A stretch of 59,352 bases of DNA from positions 1-59,352 of the forward strand of contig JANXWZ010000131.1 of NCBI GenBank assembly GCA_025350865.1. Reading direction: 5' to 3'. Positions 1 through 8,937 of the stretch are shown one piece after another. Source of the stretch: Rhodanobacteraceae bacterium (GTDB lineage Bacteria > Acidobacteriota > Terriglobia > Terriglobales > Acidobacteriaceae). Position numbers and translations under genes: made by a program. Below the pieces are notes generated by a model. It ran no database searches and was not told the origin of the DNA. It saw only the letters and a list, made by a program, of their open reading frames with translations. The number at the start of each line of letters is the position of its first letter. Position 1 is the first letter of the stretch.

Positions 1-192
1 GGGCTGGAGGGCGCGGATCTGCGAGATGGGAAGGATGGTGAAACTGATCTGGATCTTTTCGGCCGCTATGGCTACGTCGCCGGTGATGGACTGGGCGTTC
101 TTGCTGGTGGCGCGCCAGGAGCCACGGATTTGCTGGGCGAAAAGGGTGGTGGATAGGGCCAGGCATACGGCTACAAGCTTATGGAACTTCAT
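1..192 (-). CDS. Exported protein of unknown function, N-terminal part only
   Basis: The reverse strand from 192 encodes 64 codons and runs off the left edge, so only the N-terminus is visible. It opens with a short basic n-region and a hydrophobic core ending at LFAQQ, a Sec signal peptide with probable cleavage after Ala. The mature part begins IRGSWRAT and continues with hydrophilic residues suggesting a small beta-rich exported protein. No catalytic motif is visible and the family is not recognised. The first ATG at 192 is the natural start because the leader begins there. Confidence 0.6.
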   Translation of the reverse strand, partial: MKFHKLVAVCLALSTTLFAQQIRGSWRATSKNAQSITGDVAIAAEKIQISFTILPISQIRALQP

Positions 193-328
193 CGTTTAAG
201 GATGACATGCGGTCGTTTCGAAGTACAACGACCTGACGCGGACAAAAACGGAAAAGACGGATAAGAGCGAATCGGACCTGGCTTCAGGGAAAATCCGCTC
301 TTTTCCGTCTTATCCGCGTTCGTACTGG
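193..328. repeat. Imperfect inverted repeat between two minus-strand genes
   Basis: The spacer holds two related blocks in opposite orientation, about 251-269 and 296-318. Both are built from units like GACGGATAAGAGCG and GACGGAAAAG. A related block lies near 41959-41999, so this is probably a dispersed extragenic palindrome that may act as a transcription end for the S10 peptidase gene. There is no clear T-tract. Confidence 0.4.
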
Positions 329-2032
329 TTATTTAGGGTTTTCAGTAGCTTTGATGAACGCCGCCACGTCGTTGTGGAAAGCTTTCAGGATGTCTTCGCG
401 GACGTAAATCATGTGGCCGGCTTCGTAGTAGTGGTAGCTGATGTTGGACTGCAAGGCCTTTGGGATGGGGAGTTGGTGCATCTCGTAGATGCCCTCGAAG
501 TAGGGGGTGGCGAGGTCGTAGTAGCCGCCGGCCAGCAGGAGCTTCATCTTCGGGTTGAGCTTCATGCGGTAGGCGAGGTCCGGCATCACATTGGCACCCT
601 GCTCGACCGTGCCGGCTCCACCGCCGCCGCCGCCGTTGCCGCGGCCCGGGGGACGGTGGGTCATGTTCCACGAGAAGCTGGGGTCGCCCTGCCGTGCGTT
701 CATCAGGTAGGTGTCCTGCGACGCGTACTTCATGTCGTTGTGCAGATACTGGTTGATGGCGGTGTTCCACGCGCTGGTGATGGCGTCGGACTGCGGATCG
801 TAGCCGATGGACTGGGCGAGCGGGTCCATATCCGGGCCTTCGTAGCGCGAGTCGAGACGGCCGACGGAGATGCCCTGATCGACCTTGAGTTCTTTCGAGA
901 ACTCGCCGCCCTGAACGCGGAGGTTGGCTTTGATGAGGTAGTCGACGGGCAGGCCGATGAAGCTGTGCAGCTTCTCGGCGGTGGCCTTCAGCTGCGCGTC
1001 GGAGAGTTCGCTGCCTTGCAGGAGAGCGGTCATGTATTCGCCGAGGGCGAACTTCTCGGCGTCGGCGAGGAAGGGCTTCAGGGCGATGCTCGTGTTGGGA
1101 ATCTTCTTGTGGTACCAGGCGGTCGCGGCCATGGTGGGCAGGGCGAGCGCGTAGGCCTGGTCGACGCCTGGGTTAGCTTTCGGACCGTCTACAGAATTGT
1201 CAAAGCTCAGGATCTGCGAGAGCAGGATGATTCCGTTCAGGTCCACGGAGCCGAGGTCGGCGGCGAGGACGGCGGAGCGCGGTGTGCCGTAGCTTTCGCC
1301 GAAGAGGTATTTGGGGGAGTTCCAGCGGTTGTACTTGGAGAGGAAGCGGCGGATGAAGCGCTCGAAGGCGTGGCCGTCGGCGTCGATGCCGTAGAAGGCT
1401 TCTGCCTTTCCTTTGCCGAAGGTGCGGGATAGGCCGCAGCCGGGGGCGTCGATGAAGACTACGTCGGAGACGTCGAGCAGCGAGTCTTCGTTGTTGACGA
1501 TCTGGTAGGGGCCGGCGGTCTGGTGCTGGGTGTCGGGCGTGACGACGCGCTTGGGGCCGAAGGTTCCCATGTGGAGCCACATGGTGGGGGAGCCGGGGCC
1601 GCCGTTATAGATGAAGGTGATGGGGCGGTGTTCGGCAGCGGCATCCTTCTTGAAGTAGGCGGCGTAGAACATGCGCGCGGTGGGCGGGGCGTCAGCTCCG
1701 GTCGCGGCGGTAACGCCGGAGTCGGGGAGCGGCTTGCCGTCGAAGCCGAGGGTTGCGTCCTGGGGCTCGGTTGCGCCGACGGTGATGGTTCCGGCTACGG
1801 CGCGGTAGGCGATGGTCTGGCCGCCGACGGTGACGGTGCCCTCGGTGGTGGAGTCGGGCGTTATGCCGGGGGCGACGGCTGGGGCAGGAGCTGCGCCGCC
1901 GCGAGCGCCACGGTCGGGCGTTGCTGCTGGCGTTGCGGATGGGGCCGGAGCGGCCGGCTCCTGCGCCGATGCGACTAAGGCGAGTGAGAGCAGGCAGAGG
2001 GGTGCTACACGATGGCGCAACAGAGAAAGCAT
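329..2032 (-). CDS. Secreted serine carboxypeptidase, peptidase family S10
   Basis: A 567-residue exported peptidase expected to remove C-terminal amino acids from peptides in the periplasm. The leader MLSLLRHRVAPLCLLSLALV followed by ASAQE is a Sec signal, then comes a low-complexity Ala/Pro linker to about residue 60. The oxyanion region FIYNGGPGSPTMW and the nucleophile motif FGESYGT (Ser near 247) are typical of S10. The Asp is probably in GGYYDLATP and the His in EAGHMIY close to the C-terminus. A glycine-rich insert (GNGGGGGGAG) lies before the Asp. A longer frame opens at 2161, but it lacks a leader and would run into the divergent S9 gene, so ATG 2032 is preferred. Confidence 0.88.
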   Translation of the reverse strand: MLSLLRHRVAPLCLLSLALVASAQEPAAPAPSATPAATPDRGARGGAAPAPAVAPGITPDSTTEGTVTVGGQTIAYRAVAGTITVGATEPQDATLGFDGKPLPDSGVTAATGADAPPTARMFYAAYFKKDAAAEHRPITFIYNGGPGSPTMWLHMGTFGPKRVVTPDTQHQTAGPYQIVNNEDSLLDVSDVVFIDAPGCGLSRTFGKGKAEAFYGIDADGHAFERFIRRFLSKYNRWNSPKYLFGESYGTPRSAVLAADLGSVDLNGIILLSQILSFDNSVDGPKANPGVDQAYALALPTMAATAWYHKKIPNTSIALKPFLADAEKFALGEYMTALLQGSELSDAQLKATAEKLHSFIGLPVDYLIKANLRVQGGEFSKELKVDQGISVGRLDSRYEGPDMDPLAQSIGYDPQSDAITSAWNTAINQYLHNDMKYASQDTYLMNARQGDPSFSWNMTHRPPGRGNGGGGGGAGTVEQGANVMPDLAYRMKLNPKMKLLLAGGYYDLATPYFEGIYEMHQLPIPKALQSNISYHYYEAGHMIYVREDILKAFHNDVAAFIKATENPK

Positions 2033-2176
2033 CAGCGTACCTCGGAGATTGCTTGGAATGGGTTTGAGTATAGCGCGGCGGGCGCTTCGTGTATCGTTTG
2101 GGCATAACGGGGAAAAGACAAAGCAGATCCTCCGCCATTGGCGAAGGATGACACCCGTCAAAAGGATGAGACAGCA
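2033..2176. promoter_or_regulatory. Divergent promoter region of two secreted peptidases
   Basis: The 144 bases between the S10 peptidase start and the S9 peptidase start must hold both promoters. An AAAGGATGAG block just before 2177 is the likely ribosome-binding site of the S9 gene. No operator palindrome stands out. Confidence 0.4.
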
Positions 2177-4651
2177 ATGATCACGATGAGGCGTTCAGTG
2201 TTTGCGATGGCGGCGATTGGGTCGCTTGTTGGTTCTACAGGGTTTGCACAGACGGCGCTCCCGTACCAGAAGCCGCCGGCTGCGATTGAAGAGTTGCTGG
2301 AGTCGGCACCCACGCCGACGGTGCGGTTGTCGCCCGATGGCAAGGTGATGCTGATCGAACAGCCCGCGACGTTCCCGACGATTGCGGATGTGGCACAGCC
2401 GCGGTATCGGCTGGCGGGGATTCGGTTCAATCCGTCCTCGAATGGGCCGAGCGTCGAGCGTTATGACGTCGGATTGAAGCTGCAGGCGGTGAGTGCCACG
2501 CAGCCGAAGTCGATCTCTGGCCTGCCTGCGAAGTTGAAGGCAGTTGACGCGGTCTGGGCACCGGATTCGAAGCATGCGGCGTTTGTGGCCCATGCGACTG
2601 CGCCGGCAAAGGGGCTTGATCTCTGGGTGATCGATGTGGCGACCTCCAGCGCGCATCGCGTTGGAGTCGTGAAGCTGAATGCGGTGCTGGGCTCTCCGTG
2701 CGCCTGGATGCCGGATAGCGCGTCGCTGCTCTGCAAGACGATCCCTGCCGCTCGCGGCGCCGCACCCAAGACGAGCGACGTTCCGACCGGACCGGATGTG
2801 GAGGAGAGCCTGGGCAAAGTGAGCCCGGCCCCAACCTACGAAGATATGTTGAAGACCGCGACCGATGAGGCGATCTTCGAGTACTACACCACGTCGCAGT
2901 TGGCGCTCGTGTCGCTCGCAGGAACGGTGAAACCGTTGGGTGCGGCGGGACAGATTGAGCGTGCGTCTCCTTCACCTGATGGCCATTACGCGCTGGTTGC
3001 GACGGTCCACCGTCCGTTCAGCTACACGTTCCCGTACGAGCGGTTTCCGTTGAAGACGGAGATTGTGTCGCTCAAGGGTGGGCCAGGCAAGCTGCTGACC
3101 GATCGGCCTGCGGTCGACAATCTACCGATCTCACGGGATGCCGTGGAGCCCGGTCCGCGGGACTATCAGTGGCGCGCGGATGTCCCTGCGACCATCGTAT
3201 GGGTAGAGGCTGCCGATGGCGGCGACCCAAAGAAGAAGGCGGCGGTGGTTGACCGGCTGATGGTGCTTCCGGCTCCGTTTGACGGCACCGCGACGGCGAT
3301 GCTGGACCTGCCGATGCGGCTGGCGCGTGGGTTTGGCGGGGCTCGTGGCATTGAGTGGGGTAATGACCACCTGGCGATTGTGTCGGTCTCGCGCTTTTCG
3401 GATCGCAAGACGATGATGTTGGCGTTCGATCCCGCAACCGGCAAGACGGTGACGTTGTACAGCGGGTCTTCGCAAGACCGCTATCACAGCCCCGGTCGTC
3501 CGATGACGACGATAAGCGCTACCGGCCATCCGCTGCTGAAGTTGACGGCGGACGGTCAGGGGATCTATTTCGTGTCTCCGGGAGCTTCGGCGAAGGGCGA
3601 TCAGCCCTTCGTTGCGGTGATGCCGGTGGGCGGGGGTCCGGAGAAGATTCTGTTCCGCTCGTCTGACCCTTTTTACGATGAGCCTGTTGCGCTGCTTTCG
3701 GACTCCGCAGTGTTGATCCGGCGCGAGAGCCAGACCATTTCTCCCAACTATTTCTCGGCTCCGCTGGCCGGCGGAGATCCGTCGCAGTTGACTAAATTCC
3801 CGGGTCGCTACGACAACATCAAGATGCCCACGCGGCAGTTCCTGAAGTACAAGCGGGCGGATGGTGTTGACCTGACGGCGACCCTGTGGCTGCCTGCCGG
3901 GTACGACAAGTCGCAGGGTCCGCTGCCTACGTTGATGGAGGCTTACCCGGCGGAGTTTACGTCGCGCGATAACGCCAGCCAGGTAAGTGGCTCCCCCAGC
4001 CGCTACCCGGTGTTTGGTGGCGGCTCGCACGTGTACCTGGTGCAGGCGGGCTACGCGATCCTGGACTCGGCCACGATCCCGATCATCGGCGAAGGAGGCA
4101 AGGAGCCCAACGATACTTACGTTGAGCAGCTTCTGGCTGGCGCGAAGGCTGCCATCGATCAGGGTGTTTCGCTGGGTGTGGTGGATCGCAGCCGGGTGGC
4201 CGTGATGGGCCACAGCTACGGTGCCTTCATGACGGCTAATCTGCTGGCGCACACCGACATCTTTCGCGCGGGTATTGCCGAGAGTGGCGCGTATAACCGC
4301 TCGCTGACGCCGTTTGGCTTTCAGAACGAGGAGCGCACGTACTGGCAGGATCCGAAGCTGTACTCCGAAATGTCGCCGTTCAGCTATGCCGACAAGATCA
4401 GGACGCCGATCCTGCTGATCCACGGAGAGGCGGACGATAACACGGGCACCTACCCCATCCAGAGCGAACGCTTTTATGCCGCGCTGAAGGGGCAGGGAGC
4501 TACGGTTCGGCTGGTTTTTCTGCCACTGGAGCCACATGCCTACGGCGCCCTCGAAACGAAGCAGCATGTGCTGTGGGAGATCAATCGCTGGCTGGATACT
4601 TATGTGAAGCCGGCAGCGCCTGCAACTGGCAAGGCCCACCCTGGCGAGTGA
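2177..4651 (+). CDS. Secreted prolyl-oligopeptidase-family (S9) peptidase
   Basis: An 824-residue exported serine peptidase. MITMRRSVFAMAAIGSLVGS followed by TGFAQ is a signal peptide. A long N-terminal beta-propeller-like region (about 40-560) precedes an alpha/beta-hydrolase domain. The nucleophile lies in GHSYGAFM (Ser near 680), the Asp in HGEADDNTG (near 753) and the His in EPHAYG (near 787), the order expected for S9. The layout resembles the S9D glutamyl-endopeptidase-like or acylaminoacyl-peptidase-like groups; exact specificity cannot be read. The frame is open 13 codons upstream, but ATG 2177 begins the leader and follows an AAAGGA site. It lies divergent to the S10 peptidase, suggesting joint peptide degradation. 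Confidence 0.88.
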   Translation: MITMRRSVFAMAAIGSLVGSTGFAQTALPYQKPPAAIEELLESAPTPTVRLSPDGKVMLIEQPATFPTIADVAQPRYRLAGIRFNPSSNGPSVERYDVGLKLQAVSATQPKSISGLPAKLKAVDAVWAPDSKHAAFVAHATAPAKGLDLWVIDVATSSAHRVGVVKLNAVLGSPCAWMPDSASLLCKTIPAARGAAPKTSDVPTGPDVEESLGKVSPAPTYEDMLKTATDEAIFEYYTTSQLALVSLAGTVKPLGAAGQIERASPSPDGHYALVATVHRPFSYTFPYERFPLKTEIVSLKGGPGKLLTDRPAVDNLPISRDAVEPGPRDYQWRADVPATIVWVEAADGGDPKKKAAVVDRLMVLPAPFDGTATAMLDLPMRLARGFGGARGIEWGNDHLAIVSVSRFSDRKTMMLAFDPATGKTVTLYSGSSQDRYHSPGRPMTTISATGHPLLKLTADGQGIYFVSPGASAKGDQPFVAVMPVGGGPEKILFRSSDPFYDEPVALLSDSAVLIRRESQTISPNYFSAPLAGGDPSQLTKFPGRYDNIKMPTRQFLKYKRADGVDLTATLWLPAGYDKSQGPLPTLMEAYPAEFTSRDNASQVSGSPSRYPVFGGGSHVYLVQAGYAILDSATIPIIGEGGKEPNDTYVEQLLAGAKAAIDQGVSLGVVDRSRVAVMGHSYGAFMTANLLAHTDIFRAGIAESGAYNRSLTPFGFQNEERTYWQDPKLYSEMSPFSYADKIRTPILLIHGEADDNTGTYPIQSERFYAALKGQGATVRLVFLPLEPHAYGALETKQHVLWEINRWLDTYVKPAAPATGKAHPGE

Positions 4652-4668
4652 AACCATTGCGCAAAAAG

Positions 4669-4698
4669 AACGGCCTCGCCCATTGTGGCGAGGCCGTT
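4669..4698. terminator. Rho-independent terminator between convergent genes
   Basis: A perfect 12-bp stem, AACGGCCTCGCC paired with GGCGAGGCCGTT, encloses a 6-base loop. On the minus strand it is followed by a T-rich run, so it mainly ends the 4718-6256 gene. It probably also serves the S9 peptidase gene. Confidence 0.85.
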
Positions 4699-4717
4699 CG
4701 GTTGTGCGGGAGGGCTG

Positions 4718-6256
4718 CTATTTGTAGTTAGCCTGCGCCTTGACGCCTGCTGACGGCATGGTGATGACGCAGGTATTCTGCGTGCCACTGCAGGCTCCGC
4801 TCCAACCGGTGAACTTGGCCGGGGCGATGGGGTTTGCGGTGAGGGTGACGACCGATCCGGCCTGGTAGTTAGCCGAGCAGGTGCCGTCGCAGTTGATGGA
4901 GGTTCCAAACTCGCCTGACGGGGTGCCGGTGGTGGTACCGCCGTTCTGGCGAGAGACTTGCAGGACGAACGTTGGTGCGAAGTTCACTGAGGCTTTGGTG
5001 ACATCGTTGATGGTGAGCTGGCAGGTTGCCTGCGTGCCGCTGCAAGCGCCGCCCCACCCGGTGAAGACGTTGTCCTTGGGAGCAACGGCTGTTAGGGTGA
5101 GCTGCTTGCCTGCCGCGTAGTTTGCGGTGCAGACCTGCGGGCAGCGGATGGTGCCGTCGGTGCTCGTGACGGTGCCGCCCGTTTTGGTAATGCCGGTGAC
5201 GATTACGGACGGAACGACGAGGTTGGCTGCGGCGTTTTGCGCACCGATCAGGTCGCCCAGTTCGCCGGGCTGCGGCGTGGAGCAGGTGCCGTCGCCACCG
5301 CAAACTACAGCGTGGGTGGCGGGGTCGTAGGCTCCGGTGTAGGCGTAGTGCTCGTAGCGCCGTACGACAGCGCGTGATCCGCCACCCAGCCCGCCGCCAT
5401 TCTGCAGGTTCTTGCGCTTGCTGTGGCTGCCGGGGTCGAACTGGATCAGCGCCCACGGAGTTTCTACTTGTCCGGCTGCTTCAGGCACGGCGGGGTTGCC
5501 GCCCATCAGGTCGTTCAGGTCCACAGGGTCAGGCATTTCGAGTTTGAAGACCTTCACCCATTGCGCGTCGCCGAACTGGGGCACGGGCGGCGGCAACGGC
5601 GGTGGGGCCGGGACGGGAGGATCGATCTGGAACTGAACGATCGGGGCTCCGCCAGCGACGGCGGGAGGGAGGACATTGATGACCGGCTGGGGAATTGGAA
5701 CCGGAATCGGCATCGGTGGCGGCGCGCCCGGGACAGGGCTGCCGGCGAAGTAGGTCAGGGTGCCGGGGTTGTTGGGGTCGGGTACGAGCCAGCGATAGAC
5801 GACGCGAGTGGGGTTGATGGTGGTGGAGATGCCGAAGTGTTCGCAACCGGCGCCGGGGTAGCGGACGCCGAGGCCGATGGTCCAGCAGGATTCGCCGGTA
5901 GCCAGCGACCCGTTGGGGACCGGCGTGGCAAGAGTGAACTGCTGTTTGTTGGGGTCGTAGGGGCTCTCCCAGCGAATGACAACGCCGCTGGGGGTTGCCG
6001 TGATTTTGCCGGCGCAGTAGCGGATGTAGCAGGTATTGCCGATTTGCCCGAAGACGCGGGTCACGTCTGAGGGCTGGATTCCGTCGGCTTCAATCTCAAA
6101 ACCTTCGGTGGGGCCTCCCGTGTTGTTCACTGCATCAAAGTTGGCGGGATAGCCGATGATGGTCGGCGCTTGGGCATGAACCGTTTGGGGAGCGGTCAGC
6201 CCGACGGCGATAAGTACATTGCTTATCGCCATTACGGTTGCGAATCGGATATTCAT
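4718..6256 (-). CDS. Secreted protein with C-terminal Cys-containing bacterial repeats
   Basis: A 512-residue exported protein starting MNIRFATVMAISNVLIAVGL with a signal peptide ending near VHAQA. Residues about 30-180 form a Cys-containing domain resembling adhesion or Ig-like folds. A very Pro-rich linker (repeated PVP, PPLP) covers about 175-225. The C-terminal third carries two copies of a unit with FTGWGGACSGT or FTGWSGACSGT, a second Cys a few residues later, and a beta-strand ending, typical of the InlB B-repeat-like or 'bacterial repeat' domain of surface proteins. Paired cysteines in each unit suggest disulfides, hence extracytoplasmic location. Function unknown; an adhesin or wall-associated role is an inference. 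Confidence 0.75.
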   Translation of the reverse strand: MNIRFATVMAISNVLIAVGLTAPQTVHAQAPTIIGYPANFDAVNNTGGPTEGFEIEADGIQPSDVTRVFGQIGNTCYIRYCAGKITATPSGVVIRWESPYDPNKQQFTLATPVPNGSLATGESCWTIGLGVRYPGAGCEHFGISTTINPTRVVYRWLVPDPNNPGTLTYFAGSPVPGAPPPMPIPVPIPQPVINVLPPAVAGGAPIVQFQIDPPVPAPPPLPPPVPQFGDAQWVKVFKLEMPDPVDLNDLMGGNPAVPEAAGQVETPWALIQFDPGSHSKRKNLQNGGGLGGGSRAVVRRYEHYAYTGAYDPATHAVVCGGDGTCSTPQPGELGDLIGAQNAAANLVVPSVIVTGITKTGGTVTSTDGTIRCPQVCTANYAAGKQLTLTAVAPKDNVFTGWGGACSGTQATCQLTINDVTKASVNFAPTFVLQVSRQNGGTTTGTPSGEFGTSINCDGTCSANYQAGSVVTLTANPIAPAKFTGWSGACSGTQNTCVITMPSAGVKAQANYK

Positions 6257-6560
6257 GTGGATCTCCTCGGTGCCAGGGATGCGGAGGTTACTAAAGTGTC
6301 CACCGCGAATGAAAGCCTATACGCCGAGAATGTCTTTGTTGTCAGTAACATGTCATTGGATTGTCTGATTTGGCAGTGAATTGTTTTGGTTACCTGCAGG
6401 CGGGGGCAAGGCGCTGCCAATGCTGATCGCGGGAACGAAGACTGATAACAGCGTCCGATTGGGCGTGTCGCGACGCCGGTGGATTGCGACGACAGCTGCG
6501 CCGGTCAGGCCCGCTCCCTTCTCTAGCCGAAAATGCGGGCGGCTGCATCCAAGCTTGAAA
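6257..6560. other. Non-coding divergent spacer of about 300 bases
   Basis: This lies between the divergent starts of the secreted repeat protein and the DUF2062 gene and presumably carries both promoters. The DUF2062 frame is open from 6381, but the extra 60 residues have no conserved look. I see no RNA gene or strong hairpin here. Confidence 0.4.
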
Positions 6561-7070
6561 ATGCTGGTATCTGACTTCTTTCGAGAACAATTCCGCTGCA
6601 GGGTCCTGCGGCCTCTACTTCGGCTTTTGCGCGGGGGTGTGACGCCGCGACGGCTGGCGTGGAGCATTGCGCTGGGTGTGGTTGTGGGCATCAACCCGTC
6701 GGTGGGCCTGACCACGGTGGTGGTAATTCTGCTGGCATGGGTGTTTGGACTGAATCAGATTGCGTCGCAGATCGGGACGCATGTGATGGCACCGCTGCAC
6801 ATTGTGCTTTTCCTGCCGTTTATTCAGCTGGGTGTTTTTCTGTTCCACACGCGGCGACTGCCGATGGACCGAAAGCAAATCGGGCACCTGAGCCACCATC
6901 CGATGCGGCTATTCCATGAAATCTGGCAGTGGGAGTGGCATGCGCTGGTAGTGTGGGCCGTCATCGCGGCGGTGTTGATGCCTCTGCTGGCTCTGTATCT
7001 TCGTCGGGCGCTGGTCCTGCTGATGCGCCGTCACAAGATTCTGATGCGCTCCGGACCCGCGGTTCGTTAG
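6561..7070 (+). CDS. DUF2062 family inner-membrane protein
   Basis: A 169-residue membrane protein. The signature stretch RGGVTPRRLAWSIALGVVVG followed by INPSVGLTT, then a second hydrophobic helix and LNQIASQIGTHVMAPLH, is characteristic of DUF2062, where G and P residues lie between the first helices. Three to four transmembrane helices can be drawn (about 30-50, 60-80, 85-105, 130-155), with a basic C-terminus (RRALVLLMRRHK). The family function is unestablished; some members are linked to glycosyltransferase or envelope loci. ATG 6561 gives the usual family length; the frame is open from 6381. Its stop lies 7 bases from the convergent FNT gene. Confidence 0.8.
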   Translation: MLVSDFFREQFRCRVLRPLLRLLRGGVTPRRLAWSIALGVVVGINPSVGLTTVVVILLAWVFGLNQIASQIGTHVMAPLHIVLFLPFIQLGVFLFHTRRLPMDRKQIGHLSHHPMRLFHEIWQWEWHALVVWAVIAAVLMPLLALYLRRALVLLMRRHKILMRSGPAVR

Positions 7071-7077
7071 GCCGTGT

Positions 7078-7932
7078 CTACGAGGGCTTTTTGGAACTGT
7101 CCGCGTTGAAGATGACCTGACCGTATTGGAGGATCGTGACCATCCCGATGCCACCGCAAACATTGCCTGCAACGGCTGGTGTTAACCAGTGGAGGTAGCC
7201 ACCCCACGAGGCCTTGTGCTGGAGGACGGCGGTGAGAATTTCACCGGAGCTCGCGATGCAGTGGGCAAAGTTGCCCAGGGCGACGATGAAGGTGAGCATC
7301 CAGATGATCATCACCGAGCCGGTGACCGAGCTGGAACTGGACACGAGCCAGGCGGCGGTGGCGATGATCCAGCCTGCCATGATCCCCGACCAGAACACAG
7401 CGGCGGTAGGTTTGGAGAGGGCGTCGAGACCGAGTTGGGCGAGGGAACCGACCACCGGGCGGCTGAGCGCGGGCGATAGTGCGCACAGGGACGCGAAGGT
7501 GAGGGCGCCGACGACGTTCGAGGGCAGCACGACAGCCCAGAGGCGAAGGGTGTTCCAGAATTGGCCTTTTTCGGCGAGGACGAGGGCTACCGGATACAGT
7601 GTGTTCTCGGTAAAGAGCTGGGAGCGGCCGACGATGACGACGATGAATCCCATGGGATAGAACATGCGGGCGATGATCTGCGCGCTGTTGCCATCGCCAA
7701 GGATGGAGAGCACGATGGCGGGCCCGAGCGCGGAAAGACCCATGAAAATGCCGCCTCCGAATCCCGACAGGCTGAGAGCGAGCGATGGCCGTTCGAGTTC
7801 CTGGCGAGCGTTATTGGAGACCTGTGCGTAGATATCTTCGGCGGAGGGCCGGGCGAGGTTCTTCTGCGACTGCCCCTACTTCTCGCCTTCAGGTTTATTG
7901 CGAAGCTTTGCTCCGAGTAATTTGAACGCCAT
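7078..7932 (-). pseudogene. Formate/nitrite transporter family channel interrupted by in-frame TAG
   Basis: From ATG 7932 (perfect AGGAGG site 11 bases upstream) the frame reads MAFKLLGAKLRNKPEGEK, then TAG at 7876-7878, then continues in the same frame for 265 codons. The continuation begins GQSQKNLARPSAEDIYAQ and passes ERPSLALSLSGFGGGIFMG, the N-terminal signature of FNT channels. The rest has about six hydrophobic segments, including RSQLFTENTL and FAHCIASSGEIL, both FNT-like. The whole is 284 sense codons plus the amber, the normal family length. No ATG, GTG or TTG occurs between the TAG and ATG 7743. That internal ATG has a GGAGG ten bases upstream, but starting there would lose part of the first membrane helix. 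Nonsense mutation, sequencing error or readthrough are all possible. Confidence 0.75.
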
Positions 7933-8036
7933 CCTACGAAATTCCTCCTGGCACGGTCTCGCTGCGCATTGCCGTTGGATGCGTTTGGAGGAGGCTAGAG
8001 GTATAAGTCTGTCAGAATCATGATGAGGGACTTGCC

Positions 8037-8870
8037 TTGAGGACGATTGCGCACATTTCCGATGTACATTTCGGGCGAGAAGACCCGGCGATTGTGGAGG
8101 GTCTGCTGGAGGCCGTCGCGGCAGCCGAGCCGGACGTGGTTGTGGTCTCTGGCGACCTGACGCAGCGAGCCCGAAAGAAGCAGTTCTGGGCAGCGCGGCA
8201 GTTCCTGCTGGACCTGCCGAGGGTGCCGCAGATCGTGATTCCGGGCAATCATGACATTTCGCTGACGAGCGTCGTGGATCGGGCATTCAAACCCTTCAAG
8301 CGATTCAAGAAGTTCATCACGTCGGATCTGGAGCCGTTCTACACGGACGCCGAGGTAGCGGTTTCAGGCATCAATACGGTGCGGCTGGCGACGGTGAACG
8401 ACGGGCGCATCAAGCCTCGCGTGGTGAAGATCGCCTGCGGACAGTTGGAAGGGGCAGGTACCGGCAAGGCTCGGGTGGTGGTGACGCATCATCCGATGGA
8501 TGTGAAGCCGGGCGACTGGAAGCAGCGCACGGTGTCGAAGTCGAAGGACGCGATGAAGAAGTTTGGCGATGTGGGGGTGGACCTGTTTCTCTCCGGCCAC
8601 CTGCACGTCGGGCGGACGATAGCGACCAGCGCGCGCTACAAGTTCAAGGGGTACAGCGCGGTGGTGGTCCATGCCGGGACGGCGGTTTCGACGCGGCGGC
8701 GCGGTCAGGCGAATGCGTGGAACATCATTCGGGTAGAGGGCGTAGGACCGGATCGCGGGATTATCGAGGTGCAGCCTATGCAATGGGACGACGTCGCGTT
8801 TCAGCCGATGGCCCTTGAGCGATACATCAAGGGAAAAGATGGGTGGGCGTTGAAGTCGTCGAAGAAATAG
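8037..8870 (+). CDS. Calcineurin-like metallophosphoesterase
   Basis: A 277-residue cytosolic phosphoesterase. All five metal-binding blocks are visible in order: DVHFG (Asp9, His11), GDLTQR, GNHD, THHPMD and GHLHVG. These fit a dinuclear metal centre hydrolysing phosphomono- or diesters, closest in layout to 3',5'-cyclic-AMP phosphodiesterase-like proteins of the Icc type, though the substrate cannot be read. The start is TTG at 8037, preceded by GAGGGA; the nearby ATGs at 8017-8020 are out of frame. It is divergent from the FNT gene with a 104-base spacer. Confidence 0.85.
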   Translation: MRTIAHISDVHFGREDPAIVEGLLEAVAAAEPDVVVVSGDLTQRARKKQFWAARQFLLDLPRVPQIVIPGNHDISLTSVVDRAFKPFKRFKKFITSDLEPFYTDAEVAVSGINTVRLATVNDGRIKPRVVKIACGQLEGAGTGKARVVVTHHPMDVKPGDWKQRTVSKSKDAMKKFGDVGVDLFLSGHLHVGRTIATSARYKFKGYSAVVVHAGTAVSTRRRGQANAWNIIRVEGVGPDRGIIEVQPMQWDDVAFQPMALERYIKGKDGWALKSSKK

Positions 8871-8937
8871 CCTTGAAGCGTTGAGCGCAGGATGCTGTCG
8901 CTTGCATCCCAGGATGTTGCAGGAGGATGCTGAGAGC

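Noticed and set aside
2033..2161. N-terminal extension of the S10 peptidase to 2161
   Set aside because: The extra 43 residues precede a clear signal peptide and would reach into the likely promoter of the divergent S9 gene.
3131..4657. A 508-codon minus-strand frame opposite the S9 peptidase
   Set aside because: It overlaps the catalytic domain of a well-supported gene, and its Arg/His/Gln-rich composition shows no domain.
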